Source: an uncultured Porphyromonadaceae bacterium (GTDB lineage Bacteria; Bacteroidota; Bacteroidia; Bacteroidales; Muribaculaceae). Taken from it: 64,000 bases of DNA. Location: contig CAMWIM010000002.1 in NCBI GenBank assembly GCA_947174335.1, positions 1 to 64,000 of the forward strand, given 5' to 3'. Positions 35,262 to 45,275 of this stretch are shown piece after piece (within the stretch, counting starts at the first letter, position 1; each line of letters begins with the position of its first letter). The position numbers were made by a program, and so were the translations under genes. Below the pieces are notes generated by a model. The model saw nothing but the letters and a program-made list of their open reading frames with translations. It made no database searches and was not told the origin of the DNA.

Positions 35262-36896
35262 ATGAAACATTTTAAATTTTCACTAAAGCTTTTAATTGCT
35301 TTAATCGGGCTTTACACTACAACAGCCTGTTCTGACAAAAATGATGGACCGGACATTCCCGATATCAATTACAACAAATTGAAAATCGGACGCATGGACC
35401 TATCAGGTGCTGTGTCGGTCGGACTCAAAAACGAAGACAATTCGCGTGCTATCAATGGCGAATACCTCTCTGCCGGGATGTATAAGATTGATACCGATGG
35501 CAAAATCTATGCCGTAGCGGTTTATTTCACTACCGATACGCTCGGCAATCGATTGGATCATGAAGAACGACTTCGTATTGTTCCAAAAAATCTTGAAAAC
35601 ATCTCAAAAGACTATCTTTTGGTCATTGATTGCTCATATTACGACCGCGAGGGCGACAAAGTCTCTGATAAATGGGAATTTAATGAAGAAACCGAAGAGG
35701 GTCGTTGGATTAAACAAGATGTGCCGTATAAACACCTTCTTGTTAGAAAATCTGACGGTAAAATTTGGTGCGTTGATAACATTAAAGACAACATTGTCAA
35801 GTATTCAAGACTAAACGGTCAATTTATCGAATCAAACCGAGGTGATTTATATTTCGTTAATGCCGATTCTGATGCGGCTTTCAAATTCAACTTGTCATCT
35901 GATGAAGCCTCTTTTGAGCAGATTACCACCGGTGATGGAACGATTTATGATGGTGATTACTTCGTCACCGACAACGGAATAATAGGGCAAGCGAATAATG
36001 AATCTATATATTTTGGTTGGCCCCATTCAGGTTTCACAAATATTAATGGCGTACGGGATATAATGGATGCAGATCTCAAAGAGGAAATTCCAATTGAAGG
36101 CCTTGAATTGGGTAAGTACAAGGAATTCAAATGGAGCAAGTATACAAAGAGATGTCAAACTTTTGTATTTGAGAATAATATTTACATACTTGCGTTGCAA
36201 AGTTACAATTTATTTTGTAAAAACAAATACAATAATTGGGATTTTAAAACTTACGATGCTTCTGAAAGGGAAACAATAGAAAAAATCGTCTTTGAAAATG
36301 AAGCGCTAAGACCTGTAATATACAAAATAACCCCCGGAAATAATCCCGGAGAATACTCCTTTACAAACCTTACAAATCTTGAAGTTAATAAAGATTTCGA
36401 AACTGTTCAGGTTGATTATTATTCCAGAATATATACATTTGGATATAAAGGTTCTTATCATTTTATTTCTGATGATAAAATTTATCTACTACTAAGAGAA
36501 TCTTATGCTAATTTAACTTCTTATTATTCTTGGCTTACTCGATATAATTTCAAAGACAATAAATGGCAAGTGATTAAAAAATTAGAATTTGATTTAAATT
36601 ATTATAACATTGAGTATCAAGATAAGCTTTGGTTTTTCGATAAAAAAAATAATAAAATAAATCCCGGTATCTATTGGTTAGACCTTAATGCCGAAGATTC
36701 CGGCTTCATCAAATTTAACACACTCCCCGACTTCGTTAAGTACAAGGAATATGAAAACGGCGTCATAACATACTCAGGAGTGGATCCCTCTACAAGCAAT
36801 ACAGTAAATATCTATATTGATATCACTACCGGTGAAGCCGTTAATGAAGTAAATACTCCCGAAATGATTTTCAATACATTAATTCCATTAAACTAA
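35262..36896 (+). CDS. Unknown lipoprotein, 544 residues
   Basis: I start at the ATG at 35262; the open frame also allows a GTG at 35235. The N-terminus is a lipoprotein signal ending in TTAC (lipobox Cys near residue 24). The mature part is Asp/Lys/Tyr-rich with many repeated beta-strand-like stretches (for example KIYAVAVYF, KLWFFDKKN, GIYWLDLN), which would suit a beta-propeller-like surface protein. No enzyme motif recognised. The middle, around 36100-36700, is clearly more AT-rich than neighbouring genes, a sign of possible horizontal origin. It follows the structured RNA by 58 bp with no clear promoter between. Confidence 0.7.
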   Translation: MKHFKFSLKLLIALIGLYTTTACSDKNDGPDIPDINYNKLKIGRMDLSGAVSVGLKNEDNSRAINGEYLSAGMYKIDTDGKIYAVAVYFTTDTLGNRLDHEERLRIVPKNLENISKDYLLVIDCSYYDREGDKVSDKWEFNEETEEGRWIKQDVPYKHLLVRKSDGKIWCVDNIKDNIVKYSRLNGQFIESNRGDLYFVNADSDAAFKFNLSSDEASFEQITTGDGTIYDGDYFVTDNGIIGQANNESIYFGWPHSGFTNINGVRDIMDADLKEEIPIEGLELGKYKEFKWSKYTKRCQTFVFENNIYILALQSYNLFCKNKYNNWDFKTYDASERETIEKIVFENEALRPVIYKITPGNNPGEYSFTNLTNLEVNKDFETVQVDYYSRIYTFGYKGSYHFISDDKIYLLLRESYANLTSYYSWLTRYNFKDNKWQVIKKLEFDLNYYNIEYQDKLWFFDKKNNKINPGIYWLDLNAEDSGFIKFNTLPDFVKYKEYENGVITYSGVDPSTSNTVNIYIDITTGEAVNEVNTPEMIFNTLIPLN

Positions 36897-36902
36897 ATAA
36901 CA

Positions 36903-37664
36903 ATGAAGTTTTTAAAAACAAAAAAGAACTACACTCATCAGGAAAATGATCAAATTCTCAAAGAATGGGAAAAACTCTCAATTAAGAAAGGCGCCGGCAA
37001 GATTGAAACAGACGGTGTTGCATATAAAGGTGGAATGAATCCCAAAATTGCAGAACGATTAGAAGGTAACGAAGTAACTATTTGGAACAATTCCGACAAG
37101 AGAATACTCTTTGTCGCGAAAGAACTCAATGATCCAAACAATTCCTACGATTCTCGTGTGGTTGTAAGACATGACCCTGATAAGGGCATTTACCTTACCA
37201 ACAAATTTCTCAAGGCAATGCTTTTTATTACTTCGGGATTGCTCAACTCAACAGAAAAGCACGCTGCCGAGTTTAATCGCTATGAATCAATGGAAAAACT
37301 CATGGCTGACTGGGACGAAGCAGCAGTAGCAAAAATCAATGTCAAGAAACAGCCCGGCGGCTCAACATCGAGTTTTGCCGAGATCTCAAAAGCAATGGAA
37401 GACTACAAGGAGTTTCTTGTTAGACAGGTAAAACTTCTCAACGCCAACATCATTGTTTGTTGCGACGGCCGTGGCGTGATATTGAACGCAATCAAAGATT
37501 GGGTCTATCCCAATGCCAAGCAGGTAAATGACTACGTCTGGTATGACAAAGACTCTGAAACGTTGTTGATAAACAGCTATCATCTGAGTGCCCGCAAGTC
37601 ATATCAAAGTCTCTATGATCGAGTGATTTCAAGCTATGTTGATGCCCTCGCTAAACTGAAATAA
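36903..37664 (+). CDS. Hypothetical protein, possible uracil-DNA-glycosylase fold
   Basis: 253 residues, soluble. ILFVAKELNDPNNSYD near residue 68, NIIVCCDGRG near 180 and LLINSYHLSARKSYQSLYD near 220 resemble in order the motif A, central strand and motif B positions of UDG-superfamily proteins, where a motif-B His or Ser is expected. The match is by eye and weak; the classical GQDPYH motif is absent. Function is therefore not assigned. It starts 6 bp after the lipoprotein stop, so the two are probably co-transcribed. Confidence 0.6.
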   Translation: MKFLKTKKNYTHQENDQILKEWEKLSIKKGAGKIETDGVAYKGGMNPKIAERLEGNEVTIWNNSDKRILFVAKELNDPNNSYDSRVVVRHDPDKGIYLTNKFLKAMLFITSGLLNSTEKHAAEFNRYESMEKLMADWDEAAVAKINVKKQPGGSTSSFAEISKAMEDYKEFLVRQVKLLNANIIVCCDGRGVILNAIKDWVYPNAKQVNDYVWYDKDSETLLINSYHLSARKSYQSLYDRVISSYVDALAKLK

Positions 37665-37696
37665 AGTTTTAAAAATTTCATAATATCATATATCCT

Positions 37697-37731
37697 ATAA
37701 GGACTGTTTCTGTAAAAGAAGCAGTCCTTAT
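37697..37731 (+). terminator. Terminator after the possible UDG-fold gene
   Basis: ATAAGGACTG/CAGTCCTTAT (37697-37706 with 37722-37731), a 10-bp perfect stem with partial pairing in the loop, followed by a T-rich ATTTTATT run. It lies 32 bp after the stop. Confidence 0.85.
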
Positions 37732-37794
37732 CATTTTATTAATACATCGTCAACTCCGTTGACTCCTCGTTCTACTGTTCCCCTGTCAAAAATC

Positions 37795-37840
37795 GGACGC
37801 AAAGACCTTGCGTCCCTACAAGGCGCTGTTAATCAGTCGG
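37795..37840. repeat. Palindromic intergenic repeat, copy 1
   Basis: A stem GGACGCAA/TTGCGTCC with loop AGACC (37795-37815) followed by a conserved tail through 37840 (CCTACAA, then AATCAGTCGG). The same 46-nt unit recurs at 38123. REP/BIME-like elements have this appearance. Confidence 0.8.
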
Positions 37841-38036
37841 ATGAACAGGATATCTTAATTATTGGTCGAAGACCATATACTCTTTTTAACCCTGCCATCG
37901 AGCCGGTAGGCTCGTTGGTAGGGTGGATTAGCAACCTCTCACTCATACATCTTCGACAGATGATGAACTTACAGGCGCACGAGCCGGACCAACATGGCGA
38001 AGGTTTGTCCCTGCAAATCAACGTATTATATTTTCT

Positions 38037-38074
38037 ATTCCGAATTTACTGCAAATTTACAGTATTTTCGGAAT
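38037..38074. repeat. Long inverted repeat (two-part hairpin)
   Basis: ATTCCGAA/TTCGGAAT (38037-38044 with 38067-38074) encloses TACTG/CAGTA (38047-38051 with 38060-38064), separated by a TT/TT mismatch pair and an 8-nt loop. It lies between the repeat copies and has no adjacent gene end, so it is not obviously a terminator. Confidence 0.7.
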
Positions 38075-38122
38075 AGGAGGTCTTTCGCACTGATAGACAA
38101 GCGTTTCTCATATCAAAATATT

Positions 38123-38168
38123 GGACGCAAAGACCTTGCGTCCCTACAAAACGCTGCTAATCAATCGG
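38123..38168. repeat. Palindromic intergenic repeat, copy 2
   Basis: Same unit as 37795-37840 with about four substitutions; the stem-loop GGACGCAA-AGACC-TTGCGTCC is identical. Confidence 0.8.
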
Positions 38169-38207
38169 CTGCACCAGGGTACAGCCCTACAAACATGGTG
38201 ATATGAC

Positions 38208-38253
38208 GGACGCACGAGCTGTGCGCCCATACAAGACATTGGGAATCAATTGG
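38208..38253. repeat. Palindromic intergenic repeat, diverged copy 3
   Basis: GGACGCAC-GAGCT-GTGCGCCC followed by ATACAA and AATCAATTGG. The arrangement and tail match copies 1 and 2 while the stem bases have changed in pairs except one (A to C opposite), keeping most of the hairpin. Confidence 0.65.
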
Positions 38254-38267
38254 ATAGGCGGAATATT

Positions 38268-39080
38268 TTAACCGAATTGTTTGCGGTGGAAGATGAAGTC
38301 GCGGCCGAGATATTTTTCTCTAACGACGGGATTTTCAGCCAATTCTTCTGATGTTCCCTGAAAAAGGATTTTACCTTCAAACAAAAGATAGGCGCGGTCG
38401 GTGATGTTAAGCGTTTCGTGAGCGTTGTGGTCGGTAATCAAAATACCGATGTTCTTCTCTTTCAGCTTGTAAACGACCTCCTGGATGTCTTCGACAGCGA
38501 TAGGGTCAACGCCGGCAAACGGTTCGTCAAGCATGATGAACTTAGGACTAATTGCCAGACAGCGGGCGATTTCGGTGCGTCGGCGTTCGCCACCCGAGAG
38601 ACGGTCACCGAGGTTCTTTCTAACCTTTTCAAGTCGGAATTCAGCGATTAGGCTTTCAAGTTTCTCTTTTTGTTGTTCATCGGTTAAGTTTGTCATTTGA
38701 AGAACAGAACGGATGTTGTCTTCAACGCTCATTTTGCGGAAAACCGAAGCTTCCTGAGCAAGATAACCGATGCCGTTTTGAGCACGTTTATAGACAGGAT
38801 ATTTGGTGATGTTCAAGTCGTTAAGATAGATTTCGCCTTCGTTCGGTGTAATCAATCCTACGGTCATATAAAAAGTAGTGGTTTTACCGGCACCGTTAGG
38901 TCCGAGCAATCCGACAATTTCACCCTGAGTCACATTGATTGAAACGTGGTTAACGACCGTACGTTTACCATATTTTTTCACCAGATTATCGGTGCGCAAT
39001 ATGCCTTTTGTTTCTGATGAAGTAACATCGGGCGTTGCGGTTGATTCGGGAATTATGATTTCTTCTTCAACGATTTCCAT
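38268..39080 (-). CDS. lptB: LPS export ABC transporter ATP-binding protein
   Basis: I use the ATG at 39080 (270 residues) directly after the udk stop; a TTG further up would overlap udk. The N-terminal 30 residues are an acidic extension absent from enterobacterial LptB. ATPase parts: Walker [18 protein letters not shown]-loop [12 protein letters not shown], signature [13 protein letters not shown] and Walker [12 protein letters not shown]. The [12 protein letters not shown] segment is typical of LptB. It powers LPS extraction from the inner membrane. Confidence 0.94.
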   Translation of the reverse strand: MEIVEEEIIIPESTATPDVTSSETKGILRTDNLVKKYGKRTVVNHVSINVTQGEIVGLLGPNGAGKTTTFYMTVGLITPNEGEIYLNDLNITKYPVYKRAQNGIGYLAQEASVFRKMSVEDNIRSVLQMTNLTDEQQKEKLESLIAEFRLEKVRKNLGDRLSGGERRRTEIARCLAISPKFIMLDEPFAGVDPIAVEDIQEVVYKLKEKNIGILITDHNAHETLNITDRAYLLFEGKILFQGTSEELAENPVVREKYLGRDFIFHRKQFG

Positions 39081-39084
39081 AACT

Positions 39085-39708
39085 TCAGATTTTTTTTGCT
39101 TTAGCCAAACGACCGTCAATATAGTCAGTTAACAATCCGATAGCGACAGTATTGGTTCCGCCTTGGGGAATAATAAGGTCGGCAAAGCGTTTACAGGGAT
39201 TGATATATTGCATGTGCATCGGTTTCAAGACGTTTTGATAACGGTCGATAACCATCTGGGGAGTGCGACCTCGCTCGATGCAGTCGCGTGCAATAACTCT
39301 GATCAGACGCTCGTCGTCGTCGGCATCAACATAACATTTAACATCCATCATTTCTCTCAAAATAGACTCCGTCAACACGAGGATGCCCTCGACGATGACA
39401 ACGTCAGTAGGTTTGACCGTAACGGTTGCGTCCTGACGGGTACATGTGAGATAGGAATAGGTCGGCATCTGGATTGTCTCACCGTTTTTCAAACGTTTGA
39501 GATGATCAACAAGAAGAGTCCATTCGATTGCCGTCGGTTCGTCAAAATTAACTTTCTGACGATCTTCAAGAGGCATGTAACTCAAATCCTTATAATAAGA
39601 ATCTTGAGGGATAACAGCAACTTCACCGGCAGGGAGACTGTCAATGATTTTACGAACTACGGTTGTTTTACCTGAACCGGTACCTCCGGCAATTCCTATA
39701 ATAAGCAT
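39085..39708 (-). CDS. udk: Uridine kinase
   Basis: 207 residues. P-loop [17 protein letters not shown] at the start, then [28 protein letters not shown] and RDCIERGRT, all characteristic of Udk. It phosphorylates uridine and cytidine in pyrimidine salvage. lptB begins 4 bp past its stop, so the two share a transcript. Confidence 0.96.
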   Translation of the reverse strand: MLIIGIAGGTGSGKTTVVRKIIDSLPAGEVAVIPQDSYYKDLSYMPLEDRQKVNFDEPTAIEWTLLVDHLKRLKNGETIQMPTYSYLTCTRQDATVTVKPTDVVIVEGILVLTESILREMMDVKCYVDADDDERLIRVIARDCIERGRTPQMVIDRYQNVLKPMHMQYINPCKRFADLIIPQGGTNTVAIGLLTDYIDGRLAKAKKI

Positions 39709-39790
39709 GACCTTTGTTATTATATTATGTTGATTTATGCCACGAAATTACAATTTTTTTTTGAATTCAAGAAGTATAACGCCTATAAAT

Positions 39791-39822
39791 AAAAATGGCT
39801 CCATTTTCATAGAGCCATTTTT
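39791..39822 (-). terminator. Terminator after clpC
   Basis: AAAAATGGCTC/GAGCCATTTTT (39791-39801 with 39812-39822), an 11-bp perfect stem, 17 bp past the clpC stop on the minus strand. Ends in T-rich sequence in that direction. Confidence 0.85.
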
Positions 39823-39838
39823 ACTGGTTTTAAATTAT

Positions 39839-42391
39839 TTATTCCGAGTCGTTCTCGGGTTGATTGATATGGATGATTGATGACTTGATTTTGTTCTCAT
39901 CCTTGTCGAAATCAACTTTTATAGTGTCACCGGGAAGTAGTTTTGAATTGATAATCATCTCAGCCAATTCATCTTCGAGATATTTTTGGATTGCTCGTTT
40001 GAGAGGACGGGCACCATATTGCTGGTCATATCCTTTTTCGGCAATAAATGTTTTGGCTTCTTCTGATATTTCAAGCTCATATCCGAGGTCTGAAATACGT
40101 TTGAGGAATCCGCTCAACTCTATATCAATGATCTTGAATATCGCTTCCTTGTCGAGACTTTCAAACATTATTATATCATCGATACGATTAAGGAATTCAG
40201 GTGCAAACGCCTTGTTAAGAGCCTTTTGCAAAACGCCGTGAGAGTATTCCTTATCGGCTGCCGAGGGAGTGGCAAAACCAACGCCTGAACCAAAGTCTTT
40301 AAGTTGACGTGTACCGATATTTGAGGTCATGATAATCAACGTATTCTTGAAGTCGATGCGACGTCCGAGACTGTCGGTCAAACGACCTTCGTCCATCACC
40401 TGCAACAAGAGGTTAAAGACATCAGGGTGAGCCTTCTCGATTTCGTCAAGAAGCACTACCGAATAGGGACGACGACGCACTTTTTCAGTGAGCTGACCGC
40501 CTTCTTCATAGCCAACATATCCCGGAGGTGCACCAACAAGACGGCTGACGGTAAATTTCTCCATATATTCGCTCATATCTATTCTAATCAACGCATCGGT
40601 TGAGTCAAAAAGATATTCTGATAACTTCTTAGCCAAGTGGGTTTTACCAACACCGGTCGGACCGAGGAACATAAACGTGCCAATCGGCTTGTTAGGGTCT
40701 TTCAAACCGACACGGTTACGCTGGATTGCCTTGACAATCTTTTCAATAGCGTTATCCTGACCGATAATCTGACCTTGAAGAACGGGTGTCATTTCGCGAA
40801 GTCGGCTTCCCTCGGCTTTGGCAATACGCTGAACCGGTACTCCGGTCATCATTGCAACCACTTCAGCAACCTTGTCTTCGTCAACAGGTACTCTCATTTT
40901 AGAAAGCTGTTCTTCCCATTTTTCCTTTTCTTCTTCCAGCTTGGTTTTCAGCTTTTTCTCCTTATCATATAAAGAGGCTGCGTTTTCAAAGTTCTGCTCT
41001 CGAACAGCCTTCTGCTTTTCAGCTTCAACGTCGCGAACTTCTTCTTCAAGTCGTTCAATATCTTCGGGAACAGAAATATTGGTGATATGAGCGCGTGAAC
41101 CGGCTTCATCGAGAGCGTCAATAGCTTTGTCGGGGAAGTTGCGATCGCTTAAATACCTGTCGGTCAACTTAACACAAGCTTCGAGAGCCTCGGGGGTGTA
41201 GTTGACATTATGGTGAGACTCATATTTATCCTTAATGTTATTAAGAATAGTCAAAGTTTCCTCGGCAGTTGTCGGTTCGACCATAACTTTTTGGAAACGA
41301 CGTTCAAGCGCACCATCTTTTTCAATGTTTTTTCGATATTCATCGAGGGTTGTCGCGCCGATACATTGAACTTCGCCACGAGCAAGAGCAGGTTTGAGCA
41401 AGTTTGCCGCATCCATCGACCCGGCGGCATTGCCGGCACCTACGATTGTATGTATCTCATCGATAAACAAGATGACATTTTTATTTTTTGAGAGTTCGTC
41501 AAGTATTCCTTTGATACGTTCCTCAAACTGACCACGATATTTTGTACCGGCAACAAGAGATGCCATATCAAGCGAGACGACACGTTTGTCAAATAACACG
41601 CGTGAAACCTTACGCTGAACGATTCGGTTTGCAAGTCCTTCAACTATAGCTGATTTACCGACCCCCGGCTCTCCAATCAGCACGGGGTTGTTCTTTTTAC
41701 GGCGGCTAAGAATCTGGGCGACACGTTCGATTTCTACATCACGACCGACGACAGGGTCAAGGCGACCTTCTTCAGCAGCCTTTGTCATATCATTGCCAAA
41801 TTTGTCAAGAAGGGGAGTATCACCGATGTTTGCCGATTTGGGAGACTGAGGTCGAGGCTGTCTGAAGCGTGAACCTGAATTTTGTTGTGGTTCTTCATCA
41901 TCGTCATCTTCTACGTCGTCATCGGTGTCTTCGTATGAATCGCCGACTTCTTCCGGCGCATTTGACAATATACGATAAATGGCTTCGTAGGTCAAACCGG
42001 CATCAAAGAACGGCTTCATGAAGTCAAGCATCTGAACTTCAGAGTTATGAAAAATTGCCAAAAGAAGATGTTCGACATCGACAATATTTTTTTTCAGATT
42101 TTTTGCTTCAAGAACGCTGAGTTTTATGATTCTGTTTGACAGGTCACTAACCGTGATATCGCCTTCGGGCTGACGGTCAGCAGCCAAAGCCTCTGAAAGT
42201 TTCACTCTAAGTTCATAGAGCGCAACATCATCAGCAATTTTGCCAAGAACGGCCGCACCCTTTCCGTGAGTGTCAGTCATAATGGCAAGCAACATGTGTC
42301 CCGGGGTAATCACGCGATTGTAAAGCCTCATGGCTTCACGACGACTGCGATTAAGGACAAGTTTAAATTCTTCTGAATAGTTTGTATCCAT
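39839..42391 (-). CDS. clpC: ATP-dependent Clp protease ATP-binding subunit ClpC
   Basis: 850 residues. Two N-terminal Clp repeat units (about 1-150) are followed by an acidic, Asp/Glu-rich linker at about 155-175, then AAA+ domain 1 (Walker [10 protein letters not shown]), a UVR-like coiled middle (about 430-500), AAA+ domain 2 ([14 protein letters not shown]) and the small D2 domain. The short middle and UVR segment favour ClpC over ClpB. GVGF in domain 2 is a possible ClpP-binding loop. A minus-strand -7 box TAATTTTG (plus CAAAATTA 42445-42452) precedes it. Confidence 0.92.
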   Translation of the reverse strand: MDTNYSEEFKLVLNRSRREAMRLYNRVITPGHMLLAIMTDTHGKGAAVLGKIADDVALYELRVKLSEALAADRQPEGDITVSDLSNRIIKLSVLEAKNLKKNIVDVEHLLLAIFHNSEVQMLDFMKPFFDAGLTYEAIYRILSNAPEEVGDSYEDTDDDVEDDDDEEPQQNSGSRFRQPRPQSPKSANIGDTPLLDKFGNDMTKAAEEGRLDPVVGRDVEIERVAQILSRRKKNNPVLIGEPGVGKSAIVEGLANRIVQRKVSRVLFDKRVVSLDMASLVAGTKYRGQFEERIKGILDELSKNKNVILFIDEIHTIVGAGNAAGSMDAANLLKPALARGEVQCIGATTLDEYRKNIEKDGALERRFQKVMVEPTTAEETLTILNNIKDKYESHHNVNYTPEALEACVKLTDRYLSDRNFPDKAIDALDEAGSRAHITNISVPEDIERLEEEVRDVEAEKQKAVREQNFENAASLYDKEKKLKTKLEEEKEKWEEQLSKMRVPVDEDKVAEVVAMMTGVPVQRIAKAEGSRLREMTPVLQGQIIGQDNAIEKIVKAIQRNRVGLKDPNKPIGTFMFLGPTGVGKTHLAKKLSEYLFDSTDALIRIDMSEYMEKFTVSRLVGAPPGYVGYEEGGQLTEKVRRRPYSVVLLDEIEKAHPDVFNLLLQVMDEGRLTDSLGRRIDFKNTLIIMTSNIGTRQLKDFGSGVGFATPSAADKEYSHGVLQKALNKAFAPEFLNRIDDIIMFESLDKEAIFKIIDIELSGFLKRISDLGYELEISEEAKTFIAEKGYDQQYGARPLKRAIQKYLEDELAEMIINSKLLPGDTIKVDFDKDENKIKSSIIHINQPENDSE

Positions 42392-42570
42392 ATATTTAAT
42401 GAGAAAATAATGTCAGTTTACTATTATTTTTGTCAAAAGCACTGCAAAATTAGAGTGTCTTATTGATTATAATGCAATAACTGTGCCAAAAAGTTCGTAG
42501 TACTGTTAATTTTTTAATAAAAAAACAAATCAAAGTGTCGAAAGTTGCCGATTTTTTTGAAAAAAATTTG

Positions 42571-42578
42571 TATCTTTG
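42571..42578 (+). promoter_or_regulatory. -7 promoter box for gyrA
   Basis: TATCTTTG, an exact TAnnTTTG match, 71 bp before the ATG. A TTG 23 bp upstream (42545-42547) is a loose -33. The leader is AT-rich. Confidence 0.6.
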
Positions 42579-42649
42579 CATAATATTATGATAGAATATC
42601 ATATTCACATTTCAGCAAAAAATTGAATTATTAATTTTTAAAACCACAC

Positions 42650-45235
42650 ATGATAGAAGAAGACCGCATTTTAAAAATCAATATTGAGAATGAAATGAAG
42701 TCGGCCTACATCGATTATTCGATGTCGGTAATTGTTTCACGTGCCTTACCCGATGTTCGTGACGGACTAAAACCTGTACACCGTCGCGTATTGTTCGGTA
42801 TGAACGAAACCGGCAACACTTCAGACAAGCCACACCGTAAATCGGCTAACTGTGTTGGCGAGGTAATGGCTAAATATCACCCCCACGGCGACTCGTCAAT
42901 ATATTATACACTTGTCAGAATGGCTCAGGACTGGTCACTCAGAAATACACTGGTTGACGGTCACGGAAACTTCGGTTCAATTGACGGCGATAGCCCTGCG
43001 GCAATGCGTTATACCGAAGCCCGCTTGTCAAAAATCGGTGAAGAAATGCTTGCCGATATTGACAGCGATACTGTAGATTTCCAGCCTAACTATGATAACT
43101 CAAAACAAGAACCGGTTGTTCTTCCTACACGATTCCCCAACCTTCTTGTAAACGGCGCATCAGGTATTGCGGTAGGTATGGCAACCAATATGCCCACCCA
43201 CAACTTGACTGAATGTATCAACGGCTGTGTTGCTCTTATCGACAACCCTGAAATGAGTATCGATGAGTTGATGACTTACATCACAGCTCCCGACTTCCCC
43301 ACCGGTGGTACAATCTATGGTTATCAAGGTGTTAAGGAAGCATATCATACAGGTCGCGGACGCATTGTAATTCGTGCGAAAGCTGAAATCGAGCAGGAAA
43401 AAGACCACGAACTGATCGTTGTCAAGGAAATTCCTTATGGTGTCAACAAAGCCGAACTCATTAAATATATAGCGAATCTTGTAAAAGATAAAAAACTTGA
43501 CGGTATCGCCGATCTTAATGACGAGAGCGACTATAAAGGTATGCGTATCGTTATAAAGCTGAAATCAGATGCCAACGCTAATGTTGTGCTCAACAAGCTT
43601 TATAAGATGTCGCAGATGCAGTCTTCTTTCTCGGTTAACAATGTTGCACTTGTCAACGGTCGCCCGCAAACTCTTAATCTAAAGGAGCTTATCGAGGCGT
43701 TCTTGAAACACCGTCATGAAATTGTTATACGTCGTACACAGTTTGAACTCGGAAAAGCTCGTGACCGTGCCCACATTCTTGAGGGATTGATCATCGCTTC
43801 TCAAAATATCGACGAAGTCATCAGTATAATTCGTGGAGCAGAATCAACCGAAGACGCACGTGCAAAACTCGCCGAACGTTTTGAACTCACTGACGCCCAG
43901 ACAGCCGCAATCGTTGAAATGCGACTCAAACAGCTCACCGGACTTGAACAGGAAAAACTTAAAGAGTCTTACGATGAGCTTTGTGAACAGATTCGTCGTC
44001 TTGAAGAAATTCTTAACAATGACCATGTTTGTCGTGAGCTTATAAAATCAGAACTCATTGAAATCAGAGACCGTTATGGTGATGCACGTCGCACCGATAT
44101 TGACTATACAGCCGGCGACTTCAACGCAATGGACTTCTATGCCGATGATGATATGATCATCACAATTTCTCACTTTGGTTATATCAAACGTACCGCACTC
44201 GCTGAATTCCGCGCTCAAAACCGTGGCGGTGTAGGTGCCCGCGGTTCAAATATCCGTGAGGAAGACTTCATCGAATATATCTATCCGGCTTCAATGCACA
44301 ACGATCTTCTTTTCTTCACACAGAAAGGTCTCGTTTATAAACTCAAAGTGTTTGAATTGCCTGAAGGCGGTAAAAACACAAAAGGACGCGCAATTCAAAA
44401 CCTTCTCAACATCGAGCAGGGTGATGCGGTTAATGCAGTTATCAGCTGCAAAGAGCTTGAAAATCCCGAATTTACAGCATCTCACAATCTTGTATTTGCG
44501 ACCCGCCGCGGTCTCATCAAGAAAACTTCACTTGCTGAATATGCGCGCGTAAATGTCAAAGGTAAAAAAGCAATCATCATTCGTGAAGGCGACCAAGTTA
44601 TCGGCGTAGGCATGACCGATGGCGATTCTGAAATACTTCTTGCAAACCGCAATGGTCGTGCAATTCGTTTCCACGAGTCTAAGGTTAGACAAATGGGACG
44701 TGTTTCAACCGGTGTTAATGCAATGAAACTTGACAATGAAGAAGATGAAATCATCGGTCTTGTTTTGATGCACAACAACGACGGAAACAACGTTATGGTA
44801 ATCTCTGAAAAAGGATATGGTAAACGTTCGCTTCTTGATGACTACCGTGTAACCAACCGTGGTGGTAAAGGCGTGAAGACCATGAATGTTTCAGAACGTA
44901 CCGGACGTTTGGTTTCGCTTCTTAGCGTCAACGATGATAACGACCTTGTAATCATCAACAAGAGCGGTATCACACTTCGACTCCACGTTGCTGACCTGCG
45001 AGTTATGGGTCGTGCTACTCAGGGAGTTCGCCTTATCAACCTTGACAAGCGTGGCGATGAAATCGCATCGGTATGCTGCGTGACAGTTGATGAAGAAGCT
45101 GAAACTGAAGAAGTTGAAACTAATCCCGAAGAATTACCCATGATGGAGGATTCAGATGCCGAACCTGAAATCGATGAAATTGACATCGAAATTGAGGAAG
45201 AATCAGATGAAGAAACTCCTGAAGATAACGAATAA
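42650..45235 (+). CDS. gyrA: DNA gyrase subunit A
   Basis: 861 residues. The breakage-reunion domain has the catalytic Tyr in AAMRYTEARL near residue 124 and the quinolone-determining region HPHGDSSIYYTLVRMAQ. The C-terminal half is the beta-pinwheel wrapping domain of repeated blades, including the GyrA-box-like QNRGGVGARG. An acidic tail (EEESDEETPEDNE) ends it. At the position equivalent to E. coli Asp87 this protein has Tyr. Gyrase introduces negative supercoils with GyrB, which is not in the window. Confidence 0.96.
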   Translation: MIEEDRILKINIENEMKSAYIDYSMSVIVSRALPDVRDGLKPVHRRVLFGMNETGNTSDKPHRKSANCVGEVMAKYHPHGDSSIYYTLVRMAQDWSLRNTLVDGHGNFGSIDGDSPAAMRYTEARLSKIGEEMLADIDSDTVDFQPNYDNSKQEPVVLPTRFPNLLVNGASGIAVGMATNMPTHNLTECINGCVALIDNPEMSIDELMTYITAPDFPTGGTIYGYQGVKEAYHTGRGRIVIRAKAEIEQEKDHELIVVKEIPYGVNKAELIKYIANLVKDKKLDGIADLNDESDYKGMRIVIKLKSDANANVVLNKLYKMSQMQSSFSVNNVALVNGRPQTLNLKELIEAFLKHRHEIVIRRTQFELGKARDRAHILEGLIIASQNIDEVISIIRGAESTEDARAKLAERFELTDAQTAAIVEMRLKQLTGLEQEKLKESYDELCEQIRRLEEILNNDHVCRELIKSELIEIRDRYGDARRTDIDYTAGDFNAMDFYADDDMIITISHFGYIKRTALAEFRAQNRGGVGARGSNIREEDFIEYIYPASMHNDLLFFTQKGLVYKLKVFELPEGGKNTKGRAIQNLLNIEQGDAVNAVISCKELENPEFTASHNLVFATRRGLIKKTSLAEYARVNVKGKKAIIIREGDQVIGVGMTDGDSEILLANRNGRAIRFHESKVRQMGRVSTGVNAMKLDNEEDEIIGLVLMHNNDGNNVMVISEKGYGKRSLLDDYRVTNRGGKGVKTMNVSERTGRLVSLLSVNDDNDLVIINKSGITLRLHVADLRVMGRATQGVRLINLDKRGDEIASVCCVTVDEEAETEEVETNPEELPMMEDSDAEPEIDEIDIEIEEESDEETPEDNE

Positions 45236-45275
45236 GAAAAATCAAATATAAACAACTCAATTTTACATTAAAATC

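Noticed and set aside
37759-38206. Short open frames of 62 to 105 residues in the repeat region
   Set aside because: They run through the repeated palindromes, and both strands are open by chance; no coding evidence.
37741-38260. CRISPR array
   Set aside because: Repeats are few, irregularly spaced, palindromic and with no cas genes; they fit REP-like elements.
39080-39119. Longer lptB from a TTG at 39119
   Set aside because: It would overlap udk by 35 bp; the ATG at 39080 right after the udk stop fits better.
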